From assembly GCA_937146805.1 (NCBI GenBank), contig CAKZRR010000016.1, positions 1 to 37,233 on the forward strand: 37,233 nt of DNA, in the 5' to 3' direction. The DNA comes from an uncultured Owenweeksia sp. (lineage in GTDB: Bacteria; Bacteroidota; Bacteroidia; Flavobacteriales; Schleiferiaceae). The position numbers were made by a program, and so were the translations under genes. Position 1 is the stretch's first letter, and every line of letters begins with the position of its first letter. Of this stretch, positions 15,769-23,316 are shown piece after piece. A model generated the notes under the pieces. It had not been told where the DNA came from. It did no database searches and worked only from the letters and a program-made list of their open reading frames with translations.

Positions 15769-17289
15769 CTATTCGTAAGCGTGAATTGTTTCGTTAATAA
15801 TAATAACATCGGAGTGATTCAAATATTCGGGAAGCGGAGGCATATCCGAAGTATGAAAAATGGCTACTCTTCTGTTTTGAGCTATTAGCTCTTCATATTC
15901 CCAATCGGTAGGCATAAAATGATAGGCGGGCAAGCCTGTATAAAACATGGCTTCCACGTAATGTCTTCCAGTCACATTAAAAATAACGGTATTATCAGGG
16001 AGATTTAGTGCCTTAAAAACATCCCTATTTTCAATCATGTGGCGGGCATAATCATTGTGATGCCTTGTATCAATGATGGTGGGGTCTACTCTTAGTGTAG
16101 TCAGTATGAGAATCGTTGAAGCAAACACGATATTTTGAAGCAATCCAGGTTTCACCATTTGGATAAAATAATCGATTAGAAAAGCCAAGAAGATAAACAC
16201 GAGCATAGCTACTACTATAGTAAATGAAGGCATTTTGGTGGCCGCCATCGAATAAAAAAGATAGGTAGCAAATAGCATAGTCATAATGGAGATTACTAAT
16301 TTTTTGCTGTTTGCTGATTTATAAGAAAGGAATAAACTCAGCAAGATGCAAAAGGTAGCAAGTGCCCCATAAAGTGTGTCAAAATTTTTAAAGTGATACC
16401 AAAAGTCTCCACCATGCCCTTCAATAACTTCGGTGAAATGAAGTGAATTATACGCTTGGGCAGCCATCGCTTCGGTGGGGTACCAACTAAAGGTAAGCAA
16501 CTGCCAAGGCAGAGCAACTAATACAGTAACCACAAGGGCTATAAAAAAATCCTTGTTCTCAGACAATCGTAACTTTCTTTCCTGTATTCTTAATATCATC
16601 CAACCCAAATAAATAAGCAGGCCTACTAGCCACTTACATAAAATAGCCATTCCCGAAAAGGCACCAATTAGGTAAAGCCAATACTTTTTTTGGGAATAGT
16701 AATACTCAATAAAAGCCCAAATACTGAAGGAAACATAAGCCAAAAAGGAAACGTCATTATGATCTATTCCCTGCCTTCCAGAAACAAGTTCAATAAGGTA
16801 AAAAGAAGACATCATTAAAATGCCGGAGATATAACCCGTGTTGCGGTTAAAAAGTAGTTTGCCCGATCGGTAAGTAGCTAAAACCAAAGTAGTGCTTAAT
16901 ACAATGTTGGGAATGCGTAGCGTAAATTCAGATATTCCAAAAAGTTTAAAGCTTAAAGCAATTTGCCATAAAAATAGGGGCTGCTTGTGGAGCCAGATGT
17001 ATGCTTCATCCCATTTGTTATAGGCCATGCTAATAACAGGGTCATCATACAAGGTGGGTTTTAGCGGATGAAGCATTAGGTTTTTAGCCACTAGGGCATG
17101 AAATCGTTCGTCCCACATATTTAAAAAAGGATCGAGTGAGGCGGCAAAGCTGAATAAGCTGGCTGCTGATAGCCCTAAAAAAATCAGCATTTTCCAATCG
17201 CGCTTTTCTTTTATAAATAGGTATAGGCTAAGCACCAAAAAGAAAAGGGAAAGGAGCAATAAGGTGTTTTGAGTTTGGGTAAAGTTCAC
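15769..17289 (-). CDS. GT39/ArnT-like membrane glycosyltransferase
   Basis: 506-aa polytopic membrane protein of the PMT_2/ArnT superfamily, which transfers a sugar from a polyprenyl-phosphate carrier to an extracytoplasmic acceptor such as lipid A or protein. Seen: the first periplasmic loop Asp-Glu pair (MWDERFHALVAKN, Asp60-Glu61), roughly eleven hydrophobic helices, and a soluble C-terminal segment (from about residue 405). The frame begins with GTG at 17289; an in-frame TGA lies 33 bp upstream with no ATG between. Substrate and acceptor are unknown. It stands alone on the minus strand, convergent with the LytTR operon. Confidence 0.87.
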   Translation of the reverse strand: MNFTQTQNTLLLLSLFFLVLSLYLFIKEKRDWKMLIFLGLSAASLFSFAASLDPFLNMWDERFHALVAKNLMLHPLKPTLYDDPVISMAYNKWDEAYIWLHKQPLFLWQIALSFKLFGISEFTLRIPNIVLSTTLVLATYRSGKLLFNRNTGYISGILMMSSFYLIELVSGRQGIDHNDVSFLAYVSFSIWAFIEYYYSQKKYWLYLIGAFSGMAILCKWLVGLLIYLGWMILRIQERKLRLSENKDFFIALVVTVLVALPWQLLTFSWYPTEAMAAQAYNSLHFTEVIEGHGGDFWYHFKNFDTLYGALATFCILLSLFLSYKSANSKKLVISIMTMLFATYLFYSMAATKMPSFTIVVAMLVFIFLAFLIDYFIQMVKPGLLQNIVFASTILILTTLRVDPTIIDTRHHNDYARHMIENRDVFKALNLPDNTVIFNVTGRHYVEAMFYTGLPAYHFMPTDWEYEELIAQNRRVAIFHTSDMPPLPEYLNHSDVIIINETIHAYE

Positions 17290-17438
17290 GGTAAGTGGTT
17301 CTCTTTTAACAGGCCATTTTCATTTGGCTTCAAAGATAACTTTGTATTGATTTTATAAGAAGCCATTTTTTAAATGGATGAGCTAATTTGTTAGTGGTTT
17401 GATTTCTAATGGATAGTGATGGGGGCAGTATAAAAAGC

Positions 17439-17475
17439 GCACAGTAAACCTAAATTCGCTAGACTGTCTCTGTGC
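17439..17475 (-). terminator. Candidate terminator after T9SS paralogue B
   Basis: GCACAG (17439-17444) pairs with CTGTGC (17470-17475), flanked by A5 and T5 tracts that make it plausible in both directions. It lies 31 bp after the stop of the 17506-18990 gene. An alternative shorter pairing (ACAGT/ACTGT) competes, so confidence is moderate. Confidence 0.45.
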
Positions 17476-17505
17476 TTTTTAAAGTAAATGAGTCAGTAAG
17501 TTTAC

Positions 17506-18990
17506 TTAATTTTTTAGCACCAGTGAAGTATAGTGCTCTCCACTATTAGTACTTACAACCACTACTAAGGTTCCCTTAGGTATATCTGTTATGTCAATCA
17601 AGGGTTCTTCTTCGGTTATAGTACAAGTTTTTAAAAGTTTACCTGCAGCATTATAAATTTCTAAACTTTCGGCTTTTCCCATAAAGTCGGTGGTATTTAA
17701 AAAATCTTGGGCGGGGTTGGGATATAGATGAATTTTTGGACTTACATTTTTATCATCTACCAACGAAAAAGCAAAACCCGGAATTTTGGTGAGCAGCACA
17801 TAACTAGAATCGTTACTCCAAGCATTGGTGTAGGTGGTTAACAGGAAAAGATCTCCGTTGGAAGCGGGTTTTACGCCCCAAGTCATATTATTTTTATCAC
17901 CATAAAGAAAAAGGGTATCGTGCCCCCATTGGTTAAACCGATGAATTTTCAAACTTCGATACTCTGGACCAGTCGCTCTATAGTCATCGCATGGGGTGGA
18001 GCTTACTAAAAAGTGTGTTTCGGTGGGTATGTCGTAATCATAGGCAAAGCTGCACTCCGAGATGGTGGTATCTCCAAAACGTCTTTCGCTTATGGTTTTA
18101 CCTTCCCAGTCACGGCTGATAAAGTAACCTTGCCACAAATTTACTCCATTGAAAACTGATCCAGCCAAATAATCACCAGTGCCACCTGTCATTACTTTAT
18201 CAGGGAATAAGTGATAATTACGTAAGCCCCTACTACTAAATTTCAAAGTTGATCGGTTTTCGCGAGGCATTCGCTGTTTTAATTCTAAAGTTTGTTTGTC
18301 CACTTCCACTGTTACGCAAAAAGAGGATGAACCATATACTATACGATTGTGATTGGTTGGATGGGCATAGGGTCCTAAATAAAAAGGAGGCATAATACTG
18401 TCATTATTGAATATACCATTTTTCCCCCAATAATCAACAGAGGTTCTTTTTGTGTTGAGACTTAAATCGGTAGCCATTAAAAGCGTAGAGTCTCCAGTAA
18501 ATGAGCTGTGGTCGAATAGAATGTAGAGTTCATTGTCAATTATTCCGCCATTGAGGGCTCGGAAATCCAATACTTTTTTTCTGAATGTTGAATGAACGGA
18601 ATCTAAACCATCGTGAAACCGAGTCAAAGTAATGATACTGGAATCGATGTAGGCTACGGAGGTGAAAACATAGTTTTGATTAAGACCCAAGGTTGAATAG
18701 GCATTGTCGGCAGGATGAGCACTGTTTTTATGGTTAAGGTAAAAGCTGGATTTAAGGGATAAATCTGAAATACGATAGATATTCATCCTTAATCTTTCCA
18801 CGGGGTCATTTGGAACTTTTTCATTGAAAATCACTACAGCTAAGGAGTCGTAATACAAATCGAATGTACAAGGGTTAGTAACTCCTACTAAACCTGTATA
18901 AATAGATTTATCTATAATTTGGGCTTTGGAGGTAAAGGTGAAAAATGAAAGAGTTACAAAAAGTAAGAATGAGGCTTGTTTTTGGGTCAT
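17506..18990 (-). CDS. Secreted T9SS cargo, paralogue B
   Basis: 494 aa from the ATG at 18990 (the open frame extends 15 codons to a TTG, but the signal peptide begins at MTQKQASFLLFVTLSFF and ends SKAQIID as in paralogue A). Long blocks align with paralogue A: YYDSLAVVIFNEKV, YRISDLSLKSSFYLN, SIITLTRFHDGLDS, IIDNELYI, GDLFLLTTYTNAW and the sorting domain IHLYPNPAQDFL...SLVLKN. Identity by eye is above half, with some indels. The function is unknown; the repeated short beta motifs fit a propeller-like fold. The pair are 6.2 kb apart with unrelated genes between, so the duplication is old or followed by insertion. Confidence 0.86.
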   Translation of the reverse strand: MTQKQASFLLFVTLSFFTFTSKAQIIDKSIYTGLVGVTNPCTFDLYYDSLAVVIFNEKVPNDPVERLRMNIYRISDLSLKSSFYLNHKNSAHPADNAYSTLGLNQNYVFTSVAYIDSSIITLTRFHDGLDSVHSTFRKKVLDFRALNGGIIDNELYILFDHSSFTGDSTLLMATDLSLNTKRTSVDYWGKNGIFNNDSIMPPFYLGPYAHPTNHNRIVYGSSSFCVTVEVDKQTLELKQRMPRENRSTLKFSSRGLRNYHLFPDKVMTGGTGDYLAGSVFNGVNLWQGYFISRDWEGKTISERRFGDTTISECSFAYDYDIPTETHFLVSSTPCDDYRATGPEYRSLKIHRFNQWGHDTLFLYGDKNNMTWGVKPASNGDLFLLTTYTNAWSNDSSYVLLTKIPGFAFSLVDDKNVSPKIHLYPNPAQDFLNTTDFMGKAESLEIYNAAGKLLKTCTITEEEPLIDITDIPKGTLVVVVSTNSGEHYTSLVLKN

Positions 18991-19058
18991 CTTTTTTGGT
19001 TTATTAAGCGAAGGGCATTGATTTTCCTCCTTCAATAATACAAAAAAAATGACGGAAT

Positions 19059-19559
19059 TTATTTAGGTTTTCCAGCGGAGATAATACCGGCCTTTAAATT
19101 ATTTACAAGTTGCAGGGCTCTGTTGATACGGGTGTCTATTGTTTTGGCCGAGCCAATGTAATACAGAAAACTACGCTGGTTGCCAGGCTTTAATTTTCTA
19201 AAGGCAGCATCACCTTCAGGGTCTTGTTTTAGCAGTTCGGCCAGTTCTTCGGGCATGGCAAAACCAAATTCGCTGGCATCTATGTGTAGGCTAACTTCAA
19301 TATCGCAGCCCCATTCAATTTTTGCTTCTTTTAAGGTACTTTTTCCAATGGATATAAAGGTTTCACCATTTTTATTTTTACGCAAAGCACGGTGCGTTTG
19401 CAGGCCGTTGCTAAAAGTCAATACTACGCGTACCAAGCTTTTATCCTCCAGCAACTCATCGGCTACAGCCAAAGGTACAGGCATTTGGGGATATTTATTT
19501 ACGCCTAGTGGCGGTTGTAGAGGGGGCACATTGGTAGTAAAGGTATAGGTGTTTTTCAT
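19059..19559 (-). CDS. YdeI/OmpD-associated family protein (DUF1905 plus OmdA)
   Basis: 166 aa from ATG 19559 (a TTG nine codons earlier is less likely). The N-terminal half (TFTTNVPPLQPPLGVNKYPQMPVP...) fits a DUF1905-like beta-barrel and the C-terminal half (SFLYYIGSAKTIDTRINRALQLVNNL) is the OmdA/YdeI domain, which carries a conserved helical RSFL-YYI-x-SAKT-x-x-TR pattern. Members are reported to protect against some bacteriocins and stress, but biochemical function is not established. Cytoplasmic; no signal peptide. Confidence 0.82.
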   Translation of the reverse strand: MKNTYTFTTNVPPLQPPLGVNKYPQMPVPLAVADELLEDKSLVRVVLTFSNGLQTHRALRKNKNGETFISIGKSTLKEAKIEWGCDIEVSLHIDASEFGFAMPEELAELLKQDPEGDAAFRKLKPGNQRSFLYYIGSAKTIDTRINRALQLVNNLKAGIISAGKPK

Positions 19560-19630
19560 GGCTTTGGCCAAAGGTAGTTTGGGCAAATGGGGTTAAAACT
19601 CAAAGATAATGGGATTTATACGAACCCAAA

Positions 19631-19656
19631 AAGCCACCTCTAAAAAGAGGTGGCTT
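19631..19656 (-). terminator. Intrinsic terminator of the surface-type lipoprotein gene
   Basis: Perfect 11-bp stem AAGCCACCTCT (19631-19641) / AGAGGTGGCTT (19646-19656) with an AAAA loop. On the minus strand it is followed by TTTTTGGG, 25 bp after the lipoprotein stop at 19681. Confidence 0.82.
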
Positions 19657-19680
19657 CGCATCAAAATCAAAACAGGGCTT

Positions 19681-20577
19681 CTATTTTGAAACGGATCCCA
19701 TTGGGAAATTTGACGAAATTTGATTGTTTAAATCGTAAGTTACATGATCGGTGGCACTAGCCGAAACCATGTGTAGCAAAGGTTTAAAAGCAAAAGGCAT
19801 AGGTGAATTATCAGGCTCTGGCTCAATAGATATTACTACGGCACCACCTGCAATATCGGTTGGGAAACTAAGCCCAGCAGGTGCATTGGTTACAAAGTCC
19901 TCACCCGGAAAGGGAGGGCCAGCATTGTCGCTGCCGCTAAACATAGCATGGTCATCTTCCATCGCCACATCGGTAAATCTACCAGAAGATACTGGTTGTC
20001 CGTTAATTACGGCCCAGCCTTCGTACACCCAACCAGCAGGTAGGGTAGGTAAGTTTAAACCCGTCATTGGCGAGCCAGAACTTAAATCTAAAAACCAAAT
20101 ACCACTGTTTTCATCGGTGGTATCGTTGGTGGTAGGGGTAGCCAAAATGTATTTACCTGAAGCGGTGTTAAAACTGGTGCCTAAGGCAGCTGCGTGTTCT
20201 ACGTTTACTGTGGCGTTGTTTCCCGAAAAAGTTCCTCCTGCAATTTTAATGGCGCTGGGAGCTGGGTCGGTATCCGGAAAGGGCTCAATACTTAGCACGT
20301 AATCGGTGGCAGCACTTAAGTCGCTGGCTTTTACGGTAAAGCTGGTGCTCGAAGGGTTTCCATTAGCATCTACTTCAAATATACCGGTACTTACCGGACT
20401 ACCATTTACAATTAGCCAACCTTCGTAGCGCTCATCAGCTCCAAGCTGTGTGAGGTTACTCATGTTCATTTTTAAGGTGGTACTGGCGGTGTTGCCACCA
20501 TTGTCATCATCGTCTTCTTTGCAGGCTACACTAGTTGCCAAAATAGCTGCTAAAGCCCATACTGTTGATTTTTTCAT
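19681..20577 (-). CDS. Surface-type lipoprotein with two RskA-C-like repeats
   Basis: 298 aa. The N-terminus ends in the lipobox SVAC with Cys19, followed by K-E-D-D-D-D, an acidic tract like the Bacteroidota lipoprotein export signal, which suggests display on the cell surface. The rest consists of two related domains (about 33-145 and 155-290), each with a YEGW(L/A)(I/V)(V/I)NG-x-PVS-x-G-x-F motif and an I/V-SIEP-x-P stretch; these resemble the C-terminal domain of anti-sigma-factor K (RskA) proteins, here without the sigma-binding part. It sits 87 bp downstream of the sensor kinase and has its own TCACG direct repeat (20625-20640). Function unknown. Confidence 0.8.
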   Translation of the reverse strand: MKKSTVWALAAILATSVACKEDDDDNGGNTASTTLKMNMSNLTQLGADERYEGWLIVNGSPVSTGIFEVDANGNPSSTSFTVKASDLSAATDYVLSIEPFPDTDPAPSAIKIAGGTFSGNNATVNVEHAAALGTSFNTASGKYILATPTTNDTTDENSGIWFLDLSSGSPMTGLNLPTLPAGWVYEGWAVINGQPVSSGRFTDVAMEDDHAMFSGSDNAGPPFPGEDFVTNAPAGLSFPTDIAGGAVVISIEPEPDNSPMPFAFKPLLHMVSASATDHVTYDLNNQISSNFPMGSVSK

Positions 20578-20624
20578 TTGAGAAATATTATTGATTAATA
20601 CTTGTCAAATGTCCTTGTAAAGAG

Positions 20625-20640
20625 TCACGGAAATATCACG
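20625..20640. promoter_or_regulatory. Direct-repeat operator, lipoprotein gene
   Basis: Two TCACG copies start at 20625 and 20636, an 11-bp period (sense strand CGTGATATTTCCGTGA). The nearer edge is 48 bp upstream of the lipoprotein ATG. The same repeat occurs before the response regulator gene. The 11-bp spacing fits tandem OmpR-type half-sites on one helix face. Confidence 0.55.
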
Positions 20641-20664
20641 GAAGTTTAAACCTTTTGTGATATA

Positions 20665-22128
20665 CTAGGGAGCAAGCTTTATTTTGAAGGTAGTATGAAT
20701 GTTGGGTTGGCTGCTTACCTGAATTTGGGCATCATGTATATCCATAATCTTTTTTACAATGGCCAATCCCAGTCCTGATCCATCAATGCCGTGTTTTTCT
20801 TTATCTAACATAAAGTAACGGTCAAAAATATGAGGTAGCTGCGCCTCTGGTATTCCTTTTCCAGAGTTACTAATCTCTACCAAAATCTGTTGGTCTTTCA
20901 ACGCTGCCTTTACTTCAACGGTTCCTTTTTCGGGAGCATACTTTATGGCATTGTCCATCAAATTTTGAATGGCCCGTTGCATTAAAGCTATATCGGCATT
21001 CGCCTGAATATTTGAATCGATATTGGTTTTAAGGACTATGTTTTTGGTATCTGCTTTAAGCTGATACGACTGAGCCGTATCGGCTAAAAGTTCGGTAAGG
21101 TTAAATCTTTCCTTGTGTAATTTTACTTGTTTGGCCTCCAGTTTACTAAGCTCAAATAAGTCGCCTACCAATTTGTTTAGTTTTTCGCTGCTTTTAAAAA
21201 TTATCTCCAAGTATTTCTTTTGATCTTCGGCTGTCAATTGCTCTCCCTTCATCATCATGGTTTCAATATACCCTTGTATCACCGACATAGGGCTGCGTAA
21301 ATCATGCGAAACGTTGGCAATAAGCTCTCTACGTAGTTCGTCCACTTCTTTTAGCTCTTCAATATTTTGAAGAATGGTATCCGCCATGTGATTAAAAGTA
21401 TGAGAGAGGTCGGCTAGCTCGCCTGAGTTTTTAATAGGAATACGCGCTTGGTAATCCCCTTTTTCAAATTGCTTTACCGTTTGTATAATCACACTTAAAT
21501 TTCGCGTAAGCAAAAGTATGAGTAGTATGCCTAGGCCAAAGGCAGCTACTAAGGTGAGCAAAAATGTTTTGGCTCCAAGCTTGATAAAGTAGCTGGTAGT
21601 AAGAGCTCCAGCAATGTTTTCGTATTCTTCGCTGGCCAGCACCATATATACATAGCCTTGCAAATTGCCTGTAGAGTCAGTTACCTCACTGGCCGAAAAT
21701 ATGGTTTCAAAACCGGGGTTTCTAGGGTCATCACCCAAAACATAGCTTTCTCCTTTGTTGTTTAAAAACTCTTTTATAGGAGATAGATTTATATTTTTTA
21801 GACGCACTTTTTTATCCAGCACTACATACTTCAAAATGTTCCCTTGTGGGTTGAGTAGGTACACTTCCAGCGAAGGGTTTACCGCCATCATGGAGTGCAT
21901 AATTTTACCAACGGCTTCGCCATTTACCTCGCCATCTACAAAAGGATTTACCTCGTGTAGCATGTGCTCCGCTACGTGTGCATTTAGTTTTTGCGTGGTT
22001 TCTTGAAAATACTTTCGTGCGGAGTAGGTACTTATAGAAACGTAGGCGAGTCCTAATAAAATCATTAAAACCAAAAGCGCGCCCGATAGCCGCCATAAAA
22101 GACTTGTTGTGAAGTTAGATTTTTTCAT
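20665..22128 (-). CDS. Transmembrane sensor histidine kinase (HisKA type)
   Basis: 487 aa: membrane helix at about 13-34, an extracytoplasmic sensing region (about 35-180) with a PAS/dCache-like look, second helix about 188-208, HAMP linker (209-262), HisKA domain with phospho-acceptor His275 (NVSHDLRSPM), and an HATPase_c domain with N box (LMDNAIKYAP), G1 (NSGKGIPEAQ) and G2 (DGSGLGLAIVKKI). It phosphorylates the response regulator encoded 3 bp upstream on the same transcript. The signal is unknown. Downstream lies a lipoprotein likely controlled by the pair. Confidence 0.93.
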   Translation of the reverse strand: MKKSNFTTSLLWRLSGALLVLMILLGLAYVSISTYSARKYFQETTQKLNAHVAEHMLHEVNPFVDGEVNGEAVGKIMHSMMAVNPSLEVYLLNPQGNILKYVVLDKKVRLKNINLSPIKEFLNNKGESYVLGDDPRNPGFETIFSASEVTDSTGNLQGYVYMVLASEEYENIAGALTTSYFIKLGAKTFLLTLVAAFGLGILLILLLTRNLSVIIQTVKQFEKGDYQARIPIKNSGELADLSHTFNHMADTILQNIEELKEVDELRRELIANVSHDLRSPMSVIQGYIETMMMKGEQLTAEDQKKYLEIIFKSSEKLNKLVGDLFELSKLEAKQVKLHKERFNLTELLADTAQSYQLKADTKNIVLKTNIDSNIQANADIALMQRAIQNLMDNAIKYAPEKGTVEVKAALKDQQILVEISNSGKGIPEAQLPHIFDRYFMLDKEKHGIDGSGLGLAIVKKIMDIHDAQIQVSSQPNIHTTFKIKLAP

Positions 22129-22131
22129 GAT

Positions 22132-22836
22132 TTAGATTTCGTCATTAAAACGGTAGCCCACGCCCCATGTAGTTAGTATAAACTGAGGGTTGGATAAATC
22201 GGTTTCAATCTTGCTTCGAAGCCTGTTAATATGCGAGTTTACCGTATGCTCATAGCCACTAAATTCGTAGCCCCAAACCGAAGAGAGTAGTTGATTTCGA
22301 TCAAAACTTCTACCGGGGTTTTCAGCCATTAAACACAGTAAGTCAAACTCCTTGGGAGTAAGTTCCACTCGCTCATTAAGTAAACTGACCTTGCGTTTAT
22401 TTTTATCAATAATAAGGTTTCCACGCTCTAGAGTTTTCTCAGAGTGGCCGTTTTCAATCTTTTTGTTTTGCAGTTGCTGCCTTCGCAGGATGGCTTTTAC
22501 CCGGGCAATAAACTCACGAATGCTAAAGGGCTTTGTGAGGTAATCATCAGCTCCCGATTCTAATCCAAGTACTTTATCAAACTCCTCCGCTTTGGCGGTA
22601 AGCATTAAAATGGGTGTGTGATTCTCGAGGGCACGTAATTTTTGGCAAATAGCTATACCGTCCATCCCGGGGAGCATAAGATCCAAAACAATTAAATCAA
22701 ACGTTTCGTTTTGTGCTTTCTCGTAACCTTCTAACCCATTCATTTTTTTGCTAACATCTAACTGTAAGTCATGTAGATGCAAGCTTATAAGTTCAATGAT
22801 GTCAGGGTCGTCTTCAATTACTAAAACCTTTTGCAT
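22132..22836 (-). CDS. OmpR/PhoB-family response regulator
   Basis: 234 aa: receiver domain with Asp9-Asp10, phospho-acceptor Asp52 (LIVLDLMLPGMDG), Thr80 and Lys102 (YLTKPF), and a C-terminal winged-helix domain (about 135-232) with the typical ELTPKEFDLLCLMAENPG and VNSHINRLRSKIE recognition helix. First gene of the kinase operon. A TCACG direct repeat with 11-bp period lies 46 bp upstream of its start, the same motif as before the downstream lipoprotein, which points to autoregulation and to that lipoprotein as a target. Confidence 0.95.
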   Translation of the reverse strand: MQKVLVIEDDPDIIELISLHLHDLQLDVSKKMNGLEGYEKAQNETFDLIVLDLMLPGMDGIAICQKLRALENHTPILMLTAKAEEFDKVLGLESGADDYLTKPFSIREFIARVKAILRRQQLQNKKIENGHSEKTLERGNLIIDKNKRKVSLLNERVELTPKEFDLLCLMAENPGRSFDRNQLLSSVWGYEFSGYEHTVNSHINRLRSKIETDLSNPQFILTTWGVGYRFNDEI

Positions 22837-22881
22837 GGATATGTTACCTGTTTTTGGGAGGGTGAAATTAACAACAAAGTA

Positions 22882-22897
22882 TCACGAAAATGTCACG
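22882..22897. promoter_or_regulatory. Direct-repeat operator, response regulator gene
   Basis: TCACG at 22882-22886 and again at 22893-22897 (sense strand CGTGACATTTTCGTGA), 46 bp upstream of the regulator ATG. Spacing and flanks match the site at 20625-20640, with only two differences over 16 bases. Confidence 0.55.
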
Positions 22898-22941
22898 GAG
22901 CTTACATACCTAAAGGAGTAAGCGTTGGGTAAGGCGCAAAA

Positions 22942-22970
22942 AAAAGCCTTACGGAAGGCGTAAGGCTTTT
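22942..22970 (-). terminator. Intrinsic terminator of the cspA gene
   Basis: GCCTTACG (22946-22953) pairs with CGTAAGGC (22959-22966), extended by A4/T4 flanks. On the minus strand it runs into a T8 tract, 27 bp after the cspA stop. Confidence 0.85.
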
Positions 22971-22996
22971 AATAGAATAATAAGTGAATGTGTAAA

Positions 22997-23188
22997 TTAG
23001 ATAACTTTCACATTTACAGCATTCATTCCTTTTTTTCCTTCTTTAAGGTCAAATTCAACGTTATCGCCTTCGCGGATATCATCGATTAAACCTGAAACGT
23101 GAACAAAATGTTCGTTGTTAGTGCCTTCTTCAGTGATGAAGCCAAAACCTTTTGTGTCATTGAAGAATTTTACGGTACCTGTAGTCAT
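22997..23188 (-). CDS. cspA: Cold-shock-domain protein
   Basis: 63-aa single cold-shock domain that binds single-stranded nucleic acid and acts as an RNA chaperone. Seen: TGTVKFFNDTKGFGFI, including RNP1 (KGFGFI, 13-18), and RNP2-like HFVHVS (27-32; most homologues have VFVHFS, so the first and fifth positions differ). Five-stranded OB barrel of standard length. Monocistronic, 128 bp downstream of mfd, with a candidate -7 element TAAATTTG at 23226-23219 about 30 nt before the ATG. The symbol denotes the family, not strict orthology to E. coli CspA. Confidence 0.95.
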   Translation of the reverse strand: MTTGTVKFFNDTKGFGFITEEGTNNEHFVHVSGLIDDIREGDNVEFDLKEGKKGMNAVNVKVI

Positions 23189-23218
23189 TGTAATAAATTA
23201 TAAAATAATAGTAAGCGG

Positions 23219-23226
23219 CAAATTTA
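23219..23226 (-). promoter_or_regulatory. Candidate -7 element for cspA
   Basis: TAAATTTG read on the minus strand matches TAnnTTTG 31 bp upstream of the cspA ATG. It overlaps one arm of a GCAAAT/ATTTGC inverted repeat (23218-23239). No clear -33 element. Confidence 0.3.
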
Positions 23227-23316
23227 GTATTTTATTTGCTACTCCGTTGATTAATAGTAAATTAAATTTATATAAATAAATTAGGCGCTACAAAGCAGGC
23301 TATAAGCGAGGTTTAT

